Source: Tomocerus qinae
Taxonomy: Eukaryota > Arthropoda > Collembola > Entomobryomorpha > Tomoceridae
Length of the DNA stretch: 64,000 bases
NCBI GenBank assembly: GCA_020055645.1
Contig: CM034547.1
Location: 27,457,013 to 27,521,012, forward strand
Direction of reading: 5' to 3'
Positions 23,652 to 34,769 of this stretch are shown here, piece after piece. The translations under genes were made by a program, and so were the position numbers. Below the pieces are notes generated by a model that was not told the DNA's origin, searched no databases, and was given only the letters and a program-made list of their open reading frames with translations. The first letter of the stretch is position 1. Every line of letters begins with the position of its first letter.

Positions 23652-26092
23652 TTATTTTGTAACGGTTTTAACCTTTGTACCATATTTTAAAGGTTCAAAA
23701 TCTGAATCGCTATCGTCTGTATAAGATTTTCTTAATTTTTCACTTTTTCTCTCAATATAATTTCTGTTACGATTTGGACAATTTTCTACGTGAACATATT
23801 CTATCTTCTTTTTCTTGGACGAATTACCATGATAGAAATACTCAAAGTTGCTGTTACAAAGTCAAACTTTTATAGGTATGTGATTAATATTTGTATTGTT
23901 TCATAAAGAAAGGTTCAAATTTTATTTACCTTCCAACAATAGGTACCGGTAAGGCCAGTGTTAGGACACCAACCAAGCTGCAAACGGATCCAACCAGTTT
24001 ACCTAACACGCCCACTGGAACTACATCGCCATAACCCACTGTGGTCTGTAAAAGGATTAATTTCCATATAAGATTTGAGAATTTGAAAAAAGCGATAAGA
24101 AGAAATATGCTGTTAATCAACATAACTTACGTACCATTGTGACTATTGACCACCAAAACCCACCTGGAATCGACTGGAATGGTGTACTGTATTCGGGTTC
24201 TTCAGCAAAGTATATTATGCTATTTGAAACAACATTTTTTAATTATGCATATATCCTTTATTATATCGTGTTTAATATACATGATGAGAATTTGTTGACC
24301 AGCTCAATACTATTTCCTTATTTATTTTCTTAAATGTGAATAGAGTAACAGATCATTATTGATTACCTGGAGAAAAACACCACACCAATCATGAGAAATA
24401 GAATCAACAATGATAATTCTTTCATAGATGCCCTTAAAGTGTTACCCAATACTTTCAAACCTGTAAAGCAGATTAAATTAAGATGCGAAATAGACATATA
24501 AGTGAAGATCTTTGAAATCGGCTTTGGTGAAACAATTTCCATGTTCATAATATAGAATTGTATTGAGCCAAGTTAACCACTAAAAGAAGAATAGGTAAAC
24601 CTTATTTTTAATTGAATACCAGAGGAATGACGAGAGAGCTTAAATACTCTAACAAGACGAGCCACTTTCAAAACAGTAGTTATATTTCCATTAGTGGCAT
24701 CATTCATAATATTGGCTTGAGGCTCCTCAGAAGTGTGTATTACACTCTCTTTTCCTGCCTGTTCACTAAAGATGATATTGAAGACATAAGGAAGAATGGC
24801 TATTATATCGATTATATTCATGAAATCTGTGAAGAAATCTTTCGCTTTGGGACATGACAAACATCGTATTACCACTTCAAAAACAAACCAACAGATACAT
24901 GCAGTGTCCAACACAAAAAATGGTGCTAGTCGTCTGGCGAAGATGTTATCATTTTCTGTAGTTTTGATTGCGTCTATATCGTCAGAAGCAGTATAGGCCA
25001 TTGCGGGTAATGTGATGGCACAAAACGTGAATATTGATACAGCGACTACAAATATTGATAAGATGCCAATAATGTAGGCTTGAGGGGAACTTTCTGGGTA
25101 TTCAAACAACAGCCAAATTTTTCTAGTCAGAAGGTTCTTTGGTAGTTGGGGAGGCAATTCTGTATCACTTTTCTTCGATTTCTGTAACGCGTCTTTCATT
25201 TGGAAATAAGTGAGCTCCCCCATGAAAACTTCAAGTGGAACACCATTAGGTCTCTTTAATATCCCTCCGCTCTGGTAGTAGTACATAACTCCTTCGAAAC
25301 TCCTTCCATGTCTATCAAAGAAATATTCTCTTGTTTCGGGGTCATAGAATGGTTCTCGCAAAGCATCGTTTCCCAGCAATGAATCAGGGAAGTGACTGAA
25401 AGTTCGTAACTGAGTTATAAACTTGGAACCACTAACATTTATTGTGATTAACTGGCACTGGTTGTGATCGTGGTCTAAGAGCAAATCATCTTCGTGCTTC
25501 TTGGTTTTATAAACCGAGTTGAGTCGGCTGAATCGTTTTTCTGGAGGGACTGAGCTACTTTTCCGGAAACCAATGCTTTCAAGCAATAAAGCCCAACATG
25601 ATTTGGGATTTTTAGTACATCTATGTTCTTTTTTATTCCGACGCAGCTTATACTTACTAGGGTCATATTTACGATATATTCCCCATTCGTGTCGATAACT
25701 GATGATGTACAAAGCACCCACAAAGCTGCTAAGAAATTTTTCTCTGTGAAATCGGAGCATACTTTTGAATTGTTTCCACAAATACGACGGTCTAACTAGA
25801 TGTTTTAATGGTGGGCGGAATTCTTTCGCCTTCACTTTTTTTTCAATACTTCTATTCCAAACAAATACAGATTTTTAATACTATTTGAATGTTTTATTCA
25901 AGAAAATAAAATATGCATTACTTACTCGTCTTCCACTTCTCTTGTTGTCGAAGACGAAGTTACAATTACTGCAATACATGCAATCATTACTGCAATAAAA
26001 ATGGGATTGCTTGGAGAGAATGAATTATAGTGGCCCCAAACATGTTCCAATGTTACTTCACTTATCATTGTGCTAGCTTCGTTTAGCACCAT
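23652..26092 (-). CDS. Voltage-gated K+ channel, Shaker/Kv1-like, divergent
   Basis: Six exons, all GT-AG: 25926-26092, 24620-25851, 24367-24460, 24135-24219, 23930-24045 and 23652-23850. Together 1893 nt, 630 aa, starting at ATG 26090-26092. T1 domain at about 190-280 ([27 protein letters not shown]). S1-S3 at about 316-416, with the S2 acidic residue (FVFEVVIR) and S3 aspartate ([10 protein letters not shown]). S4 near 446-463 reads [17 protein letters not shown], three residues shorter than Shaker because one Arg-x-x repeat is absent. S5 is [15 protein letters not shown]; the pore helix, FWWSIVTM, and the filter TTVGYGD are intact. S6 has [16 protein letters not shown] with the PVP hinge. 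The N-terminus adds a hydrophobic segment ([15 protein letters not shown], about 32-46) not usual in Kv1. The C-tail ends ...TKVKTVTK without a PDZ-binding motif. It is probably a diverged paralogue rather than the Shaker orthologue. Confidence 0.92.
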
Positions 26093-26834
26093 TTCTATAA
26101 TATATAAATGATGATTATCTATCTATGGGTTATTATCGCTGGGCCGCCACTTATGATCTTTATGGAGATAATAATATTATAGGCTAGAGAGAGCCTTCCT
26201 TACTTCTAATCAAGATTTCCTGTATTCTATTCTTATCACTTATTATTGTATCAATGAAACTCAAGCCATTACCGAACCGACACAAGAGTAGTCGACACTA
26301 TCGATAAGAAATACGGGCCCGGGCCAAGCCAAGAAGTCAAGCAAGCCCAAACCATGCCGGATATTATCCCACTTTCCGTTGCCCCATGACACAGGAAACG
26401 GGGTTACGGTTAGTTATTAGTTTGAGATCGTAACCAGTCCAAAAGGTTTGAATTTGACCCTCGGTTCAAGTCGAGGAAAACGACGACGACTATTACTACA
26501 TATTGTACATATAATACACAGTACAGCTACAGACAGAGGCAAGATGAGAATTTTCATTGTAATTCGCTTACATGATAATATGCTTATTTGTGATGGCCAT
26601 TCATGTACATGTAATGTATAAAATTATAATAATGCTGATAAATAGGTGTATTTATTAAATCCTATTTAATTCAACGTGACTATAGACTATCTTCAATGTC
26701 TAGAACCTATACCCAATTGCCTAGCAAATGGGTATAGACAGTTTTCCTCTAAAAATGCCTCAAGTTTTGTAATGATATTCATTACAAATTAGTTGATGGC
26801 CGACAATGAGGGGAGGCGGCCAGAACATTATAAT

Positions 26835-26925
26835 AAATCAGAAAATCAGAACACAGTATTTCATTTCAAAATTTTATATGATTTTCATAAACATTCTCAG
26901 GTGGAATATTTATTGCAACATTTGA
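26835..26925. mobile_element. Fragment of Tc1/mariner-like MITE TIR
   Basis: AATCAGAACACAGTATTTCATTTC through GGTGGAATATTTATTG parallels 31190-31265 in the element at 31102-32197, with scattered substitutions. No second TIR is seen nearby, so it is a relic. Confidence 0.6.
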
Positions 26926-27030
26926 CTTTCATCCGCTTTCATCGGCTTTCATCCGTTTTCATCGGCTTTCATCCGGTTTCCTCGGTTTTCATCCGGTTTC
27001 CTCGGTTTTCATCCGCTTTCATCGGTCATA
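26926..27030. repeat. 11/22-bp tandem repeat (TTTCATCCG / TTTCATCGG)
   Basis: About nine units alternating TTTCATCCGC, TTTCATCGGC and TTTCCTCGGT. The 81-codon frame across it is a repeat artefact. Confidence 0.85.
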
Positions 27031-27661
27031 GGCTCTAGACAACTATCTCCACTGTCATCAGAATCGTCAACTTAAGTATACATGTACTGAATACTACAGA
27101 CACCACAAAGCTACTTACTGGTGCATGGTGCATTATAGTTTTATGTATGCTTACGTAAACCTCTGCGTGACAAAATTGTTAATTCTTGAAGTTTAAGATG
27201 ATAAAAACAAATTGATCTTTCGAAAAGCTATGCTTTCCTATAAGCTAGGATAATGAAGTATCTATTTAAATAGCTCCGAACTTAAATTTTTTACGTTGTT
27301 ATAAATACTTAACAGCTATCACGAATCCAGTCAGCGGCAAACATCTGTTCTTTTCTCTCTGGATGAAAATAGTTTTAAATGGAGTGTGGCACCTTTGGTT
27401 TTTTTTAGTCCGAATTATCCCATTTACCTCTATCCACTTTGTATCAGAGGGACAGGGAGTATAATTTTGTATTAAGCTACTTTCAAGTAAGGGGTTTCAT
27501 TTTCATGAGTATAGCTTTTGATTTTTAATAAAGTACATAAAAATGCCCTTATAAAAGCAATTTTGATGTGGGTATGAGATATTCTTAGTCTGACACTGAA
27601 TTAATTTTGTAATATCAGAATATAGGAATATTAATGTTTGTACAGCAATTTGTAATTTGAT

Positions 27662-29982
27662 TTACTTCCTATCGTGAACATTCATAACCGAAGGACCTTC
27701 CTCCATGTCTCCAGCTTTCCGGGTTGTGATGAGCCTTGAATCAGCCGGGGCTCCAGATCTACTTGATGCATGTGCCAATACGTGGGCAGGCACATGATGA
27801 GTAGATGTATCCGTGTTTGTAATAAGAACGCCTCCATCAGTTCCAATATTACGTGCGCTTTCAGTTCTTTGGAACATGCTTGCTCTGGGAACATTATCCG
27901 GGATATTTAAAGGGCCAATGTTTGTCTGGGATCCCGTTGTAAACCAAACATCATTGTACATTTCTTCAAGAGTGAGGCGTCTTTCAGCCACCGGCTCCAG
28001 TAGATTATAAAGAAAAGTTTTTACTTCTGGGGACAGCTTGTCTTTCATCTGCGTTGCGGTAATTCAAAAAATATTCATTTTTAAGAAGACATTTAATTCC
28101 TCAAACGATCCACAAAGTAAATAGTTGACTTCCTATCTTTTACCACACCAAAATTTTGTACAAGTCGCTTAAGATGTTGGTGAAAATACTGGTGAAAGTT
28201 TTTTAGGGAATTACGCAGAGAAAATGAAAGTCAAATAAAGAAGGATTATGGTGTTACAATTCTCAATGAAAGAGTGAAAATAAATTGTCTTAAATGATGG
28301 TTTACTTTAGACCGGAATTTCCAAGAACGGCTCATTTGAGCTTCGTACAACTTCTTTAAAGTTTGGTCGTCAAATGGCATTGATTTATTCAGCATGATGA
28401 ACAAGATGATAGCCATAGACCAAATATCGGAAAGCATAGGATCGTATGCCGAGCCACGAATAATTTCTGGTGGGGCGTAAGATACAGAACCACAAAATGT
28501 TTCAGATTTAGGATTTCCTTCCCCGCCATAGTAGTACCGTGCAAATCCGAAATCGGAGATTTTGACATTGTAAGCAGCGGTAAGAAGTATATTTTCGCAT
28601 TTGAGATCTCTGTGTGCTATATTTTTGTCGTGCATATACTTAACTCCTGGTGGAAGATTCAATATAGCAATTACAGAAATTTTCAAATAAAAGTTTGGGG
28701 TATATGAATGATAAATACAGATTAAAGATACCTCTAATTATCTGGGAGAACCAGACTCGAGCTTGTCGCTCCACTACTGCCCCATTTGTTCGAATGAAAT
28801 CCAATAAATCTCCGTTTTCAGCATATTGCATGAATAGAAAATACTTTTGTCTTCTTTGTAAAATGGAGTGAACACGTACTAAATATGGATGATTGACTCG
28901 ACTCATGATGTCAACTTCCCTGGGAAAGAATTTCTTAAGAAAGTCCTTTGGAGCCGTGCCAGCATTTATAAGCTTACATGCCAACTTTTGCTTTTTGCCT
29001 TCATTTTTGCTGTCGAAAAATTCAGCAAGAAATACCTGTTGAAACAGACAAGCAATTTAACTAGTACAATCCATAGTTAATCACCGCCTTTTCATTTCAC
29101 CTACCAGGAAATTAAGTATTCTACTCCATAATAAACTTTCCCCAGTGAGAGTTTAGGCCTCGAAATGTAAAAGTTATTCGTATATGCACACTGTTTAAAT
29201 TAGAAATTAGTACAAAGTACTTCTCTACTGCATGCATGGTGGCTATATTGACGAAAAGTTTACTTAACACTTTCTGGCAGAAATCCCAATTTTTTTTCGA
29301 CGACTAGCGTAAAAAAGGTAAGAAAGATACAATATAAATATGATGAGTGATGTTTTCACCATAAATACAAACTGTATACTACTTTGTGTGTACACATATG
29401 ATCATTGCTGCTATCATCATTGTATAAATTAAACTACTTTTTCAATGAAAACAACTCAGTGAGTCGGCCACATAAAATTATACACAACACACAGTATGCT
29501 TTCTTTTTTCCTATGTTAGCACTGCAGGAAACTTTCACCAATTTACTTAGCTTGGCAAAAAGACGGTTATTTATACTATACAAAGTGGAATCATGTACAC
29601 ATTGGTTCATTTTGGAGAATGGTAAAAATAAAAATATTCTGGCTAGGTAAATAATGGTTAAGATTTAGTTGGATTAGATCTGTTTTTCTGTGTTAAAAAT
29701 AGTACTTCTGCTTCAATTTTAGTCGGTGACAAATCAGGAGAAATTCTATTTTTTTAGTATTCTCAATATATTATTCTATTGCACATAATTTTCTGAAGAC
29801 TTAAACATTGGTATTTATGAAAAAATGAAAATATACTGTAGTATATGACTGACCGATACCTTAGCATAAGAGCCTTCCCCAAGCAATTTGCCCAGTTTGT
29901 AACCTCTCTTTTTGAGTATCTCTTCATCTGAATCTTTACGTGTAGCAACTCCAGGCCCAAGTGTAGTACCACTGTCACTCAT
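27662..29982 (-). CDS. Testis-specific serine/threonine kinase (TSSK) family
   Basis: Four exons: 29860-29982, 28732-29035, 28306-28646 and 27662-28048, all GT-AG. Together 1155 nt, 384 aa, starting at ATG 29980-29982. It phosphorylates Ser/Thr; TSSK kinases act in late sperm development. Seen in the protein: Gly-rich loop GEGSYAKV (35-42), catalytic lysine in LACKLI (about K62), HRDLKCEN with the catalytic Asp near 156 (LKCEN is typical of TSSK/CaMK relatives), DFGFA near 174, activation segment ETFCGSVSYAPPEI (APPE instead of the usual APE with one Pro), DIWSMAIILFIMLNKSMPFDD, and a WKFRSK / LSPEVKTFLYNLLEP end of the C-lobe. A tail of about 85 residues is not conserved. All catalytic residues are present, so it is probably active. 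Which TSSK paralogue it matches cannot be told. Confidence 0.93.
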
Positions 29983-30472
29983 ATTCCGTGGTTTAGGTGA
30001 ATGAGAACTGATGATCTCAAATACTATTTCCGTCCATTGGGAAGAATTTCAATGTAATGTACCGAGCCTCAGAAATAACTCGTTAAAAACGAAAATTACA
30101 AGCTTTATTTTTATACACTTTATTTAGTTATTCAACTCACTGGCCAATTTTGAATACCTAAACTCTCAGTAGTTCTGTCAGATCTGCCTACTTGAGTCAA
30201 CTTGATTGTAGACTCCGATAACACATTTGGGTTTAAGAATCCCATGAAAAACTAACACCTAGAATTGTTACTAAGGTAATTTAATTTTTAGTAGAATATT
30301 GTCATCATCCCTATGGGAAATTAAAAATTGAAAAGTGGGTGGGAAAAGCTCGCCAATGACGTCATTGGCGAATGTTTATTTACATAGAGATCCCCAAGTG
30401 GGGGGAATTAGGGATCGGCTGTAGTCATGTCATTAGTCATGTTTGTTTCATACATTTTCACTTGTTCCGAAC

Positions 30473-30720
30473 CAAGGCTGTATTGAGAGGGGGGCATTGG
30501 GGGCAATTCCCCCCCCCCGAAATCCAAGAAAAGGGAAAATTTTTTCTGAAAATACCAAAAAATTTCCCGCTTCGCGCGATTTTATGTGAAATGTAGGCTG
30601 TTTTTGACTCATCTTAGACGAAATATGCCAAAATTTTCCCATTACGCGATTATCCCCAATACATATATAAGTTTATGACGTCATTGCCCCCTCCGAAATC
30701 GACTTCTAAATACGGCACTG
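30473..30720. mobile_element. hAT-type MITE, copy 3
   Basis: A 248-bp element with a perfect 8-bp target duplication TTCCGAAC (30465-30472 and 30721-30728). Ends are CAAGGCTGTATTGAG and the complement of CAGTGCCGTATTTAG. It is colinear with copy 1 over its full length, including the CGCTTCGCGCGAT block, so the two are the better-preserved members of the family. Confidence 0.82.
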
Positions 30721-31101
30721 TTCCGAACCCTAAGATAGTGGTTAGTGTTGGGTTGGCGTGATACCCAAACGTATCACATTTTCCCACATTTTCCCATTCA
30801 CATTCGGTTTAGTGGTCGGTTCGACATTTTTTTTGAATTTACCTATAATGAGTCATTTCTAAATGAGGACTGGAGAAAAATGCCCCGTGTATATTTTGTA
30901 CTATAGTATGTTAGTTGGCAAGGATTCTTTGCGACGTTTTCGAATTTTGCAGTTTATCGAACTACAAAATTTATGCCAATAAAATATTTAAGTAGTAATA
31001 ATATTATTTTACTCAATGCTTACTGGTCTGGGAGTGAACCAATTTTTTCGCCCCCCTCCAAATCATCTGTTATACGTTTAGTTCTGCAAGTTTTCTGTGT
31101 A

Positions 31102-32197
31102 CTGTCCGAATTATCCCATGGAGATAATTTTCAAATCGAAACGGAAAAATCTCTGGCTTCTCATTGGTCGATGCATTTTTGAAATTGACCAATCAGAGCA
31201 CAGCATTTCATTTCAAATTTTATATGATTTTCATAAAGCATTCCCAGGGGAAATATTTATTGAAATACTGAACTTTGCATTACAGAATTGTGACTTGTGT
31301 ATAAAGACATGCAGACTAACTATTTTTAGCATGTATGGATATGGATACCATCACCACCATCATAAATCGTATAGATACACTGTACTAACCTCATGTAATT
31401 AAAACACGCTAATGGATTAACTTTAAACTGTGAGAACGTTATAATAGAGTAGACTTTAGCTAAATTATTGTTACAACTTGGTTACAACTTTGACGTATAA
31501 TACATCAGTAGACTGGACTAGCTTAATTATATATCATATATCATTTGGACATTATAACATTACAAAATGATTACCTATTTGATAAACACGTATACATATT
31601 ACAAATACAAATTAGAAATCTATTATTGGGCTATTTACACAACTATACATAACACCAGAATTACGTGTCATCCGAATGTCACACATCCACCGACATTACT
31701 TTTGATATCTTGTAATTGTATTGTCTCAGAGTGAGTAATACACTATGCAGAACTGAAAACCAAGTGTCAACCATTGCTCCTTTCAGCAAAGCTATAGTCT
31801 AGTCTACTTATGGTGTTTTTATTAAAATTCGAAATTTAGTTGTATCATTTCATCGGATTGAGTACGCAATGAAATAGTATTGAAGCTTATAGGATGCGGA
31901 TGATGTTATGCTAAAGTGTAAGTCTGCATTTTTTTCAATTTACGATGTTGATAATGGTAATCATACATGCTAAAAAAGTTAGTCTGCATTTGTTTATATC
32001 ACAAGTCACAATTCTGTAATGCAAAGTTCAGTATTTCAATAAATATTTCCCCTGGGAATGCTTTATGAAAATCATATAAAATTTGAAATGAAATGCTGTG
32101 CTCTGATTGGTCAATTTCAAAAATGCATCGACCAATGAGAAGCCAGAGATTTTTCCGTTTCGATTTGAAAATTATCTCCATGAGATAATTCGGACTG
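31102..32197. mobile_element. Non-autonomous Tc1/mariner-like element with long TIRs
   Basis: A 1096-bp element flanked by TA (31100-31101 and 32198-32199). Its ends are CTGTCCGAATTATC and the complement of CAGTCCGAATTATC. Terminal inverted repeats extend about 230 bp (31102-31335 versus 31965-32197) and are nearly identical, so one 60-codon open frame appears on both strands. The 630-bp middle has no transposase reading frame. TA duplication and CAGT-type ends fit Tc1/mariner; the autonomous partner is not in the window. Confidence 0.75.
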
Positions 32198-34222
32198 TAA
32201 GCTGTATATTTTTTAAAGTATTTTTAATAACATGTGAAATTGTTAACGTTTAAAGCGTATTAGTTTGTAGTTGAGATTGAGATTGAGAAGATGTAAGCAT
32301 TTAGTTGATTAGTTAGACTTCTTCATTCTTCAAATTACGAGTCTTTTACTATAAGGTTTTACTTGTGGCATTCAAGAATGATAGGAAGATGAACATTATT
32401 GATTTTTGAACTGCAATTAATTTTTGTCTGCATATATGTCACTCCTCAACGTAATAAAGTCATTCTTTAAAATACAAAAGTTCTCATCAACAGAACAGAG
32501 CCGGCATTTCTCATAGACATCCTTATTTATTTAGTTATTCAAATATTATTACACTATCTCATGAAGCAGGTTCATAAACACAACTCGAAACAACTCTCAA
32601 ACAACATTCTCCATTCCATTTATACAAAAATGTCTATGATGTAACATGGCCAAAGAAAACAAGTTAGTAGAAATTACCAAGTTACTGACCACGTCTTTGG
32701 ACTATGCAATTCCGAGTAAAAGGGAATTTTTTTGTCAAAAAAGATTAATAAATATCGTAAAAATTTTCGCGCAAAAATGTCTTATTTTTGCCAATACATG
32801 TTGGTGTTTGTGTTGGTGTGTAGGCAAATTCCTGGATACACGTACCTGGTTCTGATAAGTAATACTGTCAAATATATTAGTTATTCGTATATTATGTAGT
32901 ATTTGTATGTAGTCAAAGAACCTAGAATTGAAATATTATGCTGACTATAAACTATAAGTATCTACTAGTATGCGCAATGCTCTCTGACTGCGTGTACTGC
33001 GTATAATATAACGATTTGTGCTATCCGGGACCGATTCCTACGAGGGAATCACTCCTAAAAGATTTTACTCCAATATGATTCCTAAAAAGTACTTCTTTCT
33101 CCAATACCAGATATAAGTTGAATGTTTTTAATTATTTCAGAGTTATCAGATATTATATAATTCAGATATCTATTCATAACTTTGTGATTGCTTTGCAAAT
33201 CAGTTTAATTTTCAATATCTTGAACATTAGTTAACTGTAAAGAAATGTTAAGCTGAATTGCAGAGCCGCCGCCAGCCCTCCCCCCTCAAAATCGAAGAAA
33301 CGAAAGGAATTTTTGCTTTGAAAATAGCATATATATTTTTTCACTTTTAATTTGTCGCCCCCCTCCCCGAAATGTTTTTCTGCCTGCCTGCGACCCTGTT
33401 GAATTGTATGAAGAGTGAAGAGGATGCATTGCACTGCACATAGTACTATAAGCTGGTATTAGGAGTAATTTAGGAGTCCATCAATACATGTATAACCAGA
33501 TTTGTAAAATGTCGTGTAGGTTCAGGTTCAGTAGATTGAAGCCACCTGAAGGTAGCTTAGGTAGTCAGAGATAGATTGAACTTTTATTTCCATTTACAAA
33601 ATCATTCCCAGTCCCAAAGTCACCATTCTTTATGTAAATGATTTGTCTCTGATGAAAGGATGAAGATGAAAGTAAATTGAAACATCTATGACATGACAAT
33701 TAGATATAGTTATAAGTAACGGAAAACATTATTATGCATCTTGGACTTGTTTCCTCGTGATTAGTTAATTTTAACAATTAAAAGCTAAATGAGCATGATT
33801 TATATGTGCAAATAATAAACTTTATTCACCAAATCGGACAATTTCCAGCCTATATTTTGAATCATAATATTGTTGGACAAACACTGGGAAGATATCACTT
33901 TTATAAACCCACATTTACATGAAATTGAAAAAGGACAGGATAAATAGAATACACAATAGCAGTTATAAATAACTTAATCACTATTTTAATGCTATAAAAC
34001 ACCGACAAGATTTCCAAATAATATTTATCTTAGTGAAACACCATTTAAAGGTAAGAAAGTATCAAAATGAAAGAAAAAGTTATTGATTTCAATCGAGTAC
34101 AGAATTTCCGAGGTGTAAAAGGATCTTATATGATCCGACAGCGAGAATTGATAGCAGAATTCAATTTAGATACCATCTGGAGAAAGTATTTCGAAAGAAT
34201 TGGTCATACTCAAAAAATAGAG

Positions 34223-34295
34223 TACCCCCGGCGGGACTCGAACCCGCAGTCTCTGCATTAGGAGTGCAGCGCCTTCTCCATTAGGCCACGGGGGC
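34223..34295 (-). tRNA. tRNA-Arg (anticodon CCU)
   Basis: The 73-nt minus-strand sequence folds as a cloverleaf: acceptor GCCCCCG/CGGGGGT (one G-T pair), D arm GCC-TAATGGAGAA-GGC, anticodon stem CTGCA/TGCAG with loop CTCCTAA (anticodon CCT, reads AGG), T arm GCGGG-TTCGAGT-CCCGC, discriminator A. The internal A box (TGGCCTAATGG) and B box (GGTTCGAGTCC) are intact, there is no intron, and a T6 run (34217-34212) follows as the pol III terminator. Confidence 0.96.
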
Positions 34296-34769
34296 TCAAT
34301 AATTAACAGTGGCAATAAGTTATCTAAAGAACTTATTTTATGCTGCCTATAGAAATAAAATTTATTTTTATGTAAAAATTGTCTACATGGCATATTTGCA
34401 TGCAAGTATTGCACAAACACAATGCACAATATTGATACGCCACAATCATCGAATTCCGCCACTGGGTGTTGGATTTCCTGGACCAGTGCCAACACTTGTA
34501 GTTAGATTGTCTTTGTTGCACGATATCCTGTCCCACGTCCCTGTAAATAGTAAGACATATTATATAGCAGAGATATACTAACATTATTATTATTAATAGA
34601 CGACATTAAATAGGTCTTTAAGTCTAAGACACATCGTAACATCACTTTATGATCAACCGATCTATCAGTCCAGTTGAAACTTGAGACTGGGGAGAATTTG
34701 AGACACACCAACACATAAGTACATAAATATATAACACTATACTAAACACACAAATGACACAAATGCAAG

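Larger units (their letters stand above)
26093..27661. other. Intergenic region between Kv channel and kinase genes
   Basis: Holds a small tandem repeat (26926-27030) and remnants of the TA-flanked MITE family seen at 31102-32197: 26835-26925 matches its TIR interior, and 27400-27425 its end motif AGTCCGAATTATC. The rest is AT-rich with no exon that I can support. Confidence 0.5.
29983..34222. other. Intergenic region with mobile elements
   Basis: Contains the hAT-type MITE at 30473-30720 and the long-TIR MITE at 31102-32197. It also has a C/G-rich stretch at 33258-33390 (CCGCCGCCAGCCC ... GCCCCCCTCCCCGAAATG) that looks like another decayed short element, though I cannot find its ends. No gene exon is supported. 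Confidence 0.5.

Noticed and set aside
31097-32181. 60-codon and 101-codon ORFs on opposite strands
   Set aside because: The same frame read from the two TIR arms of one MITE; no transposase motif.
34067-34261. 64-codon plus-strand ORF running into the tRNA
   Set aside because: Its C-terminus is antisense tRNA; chance frame.
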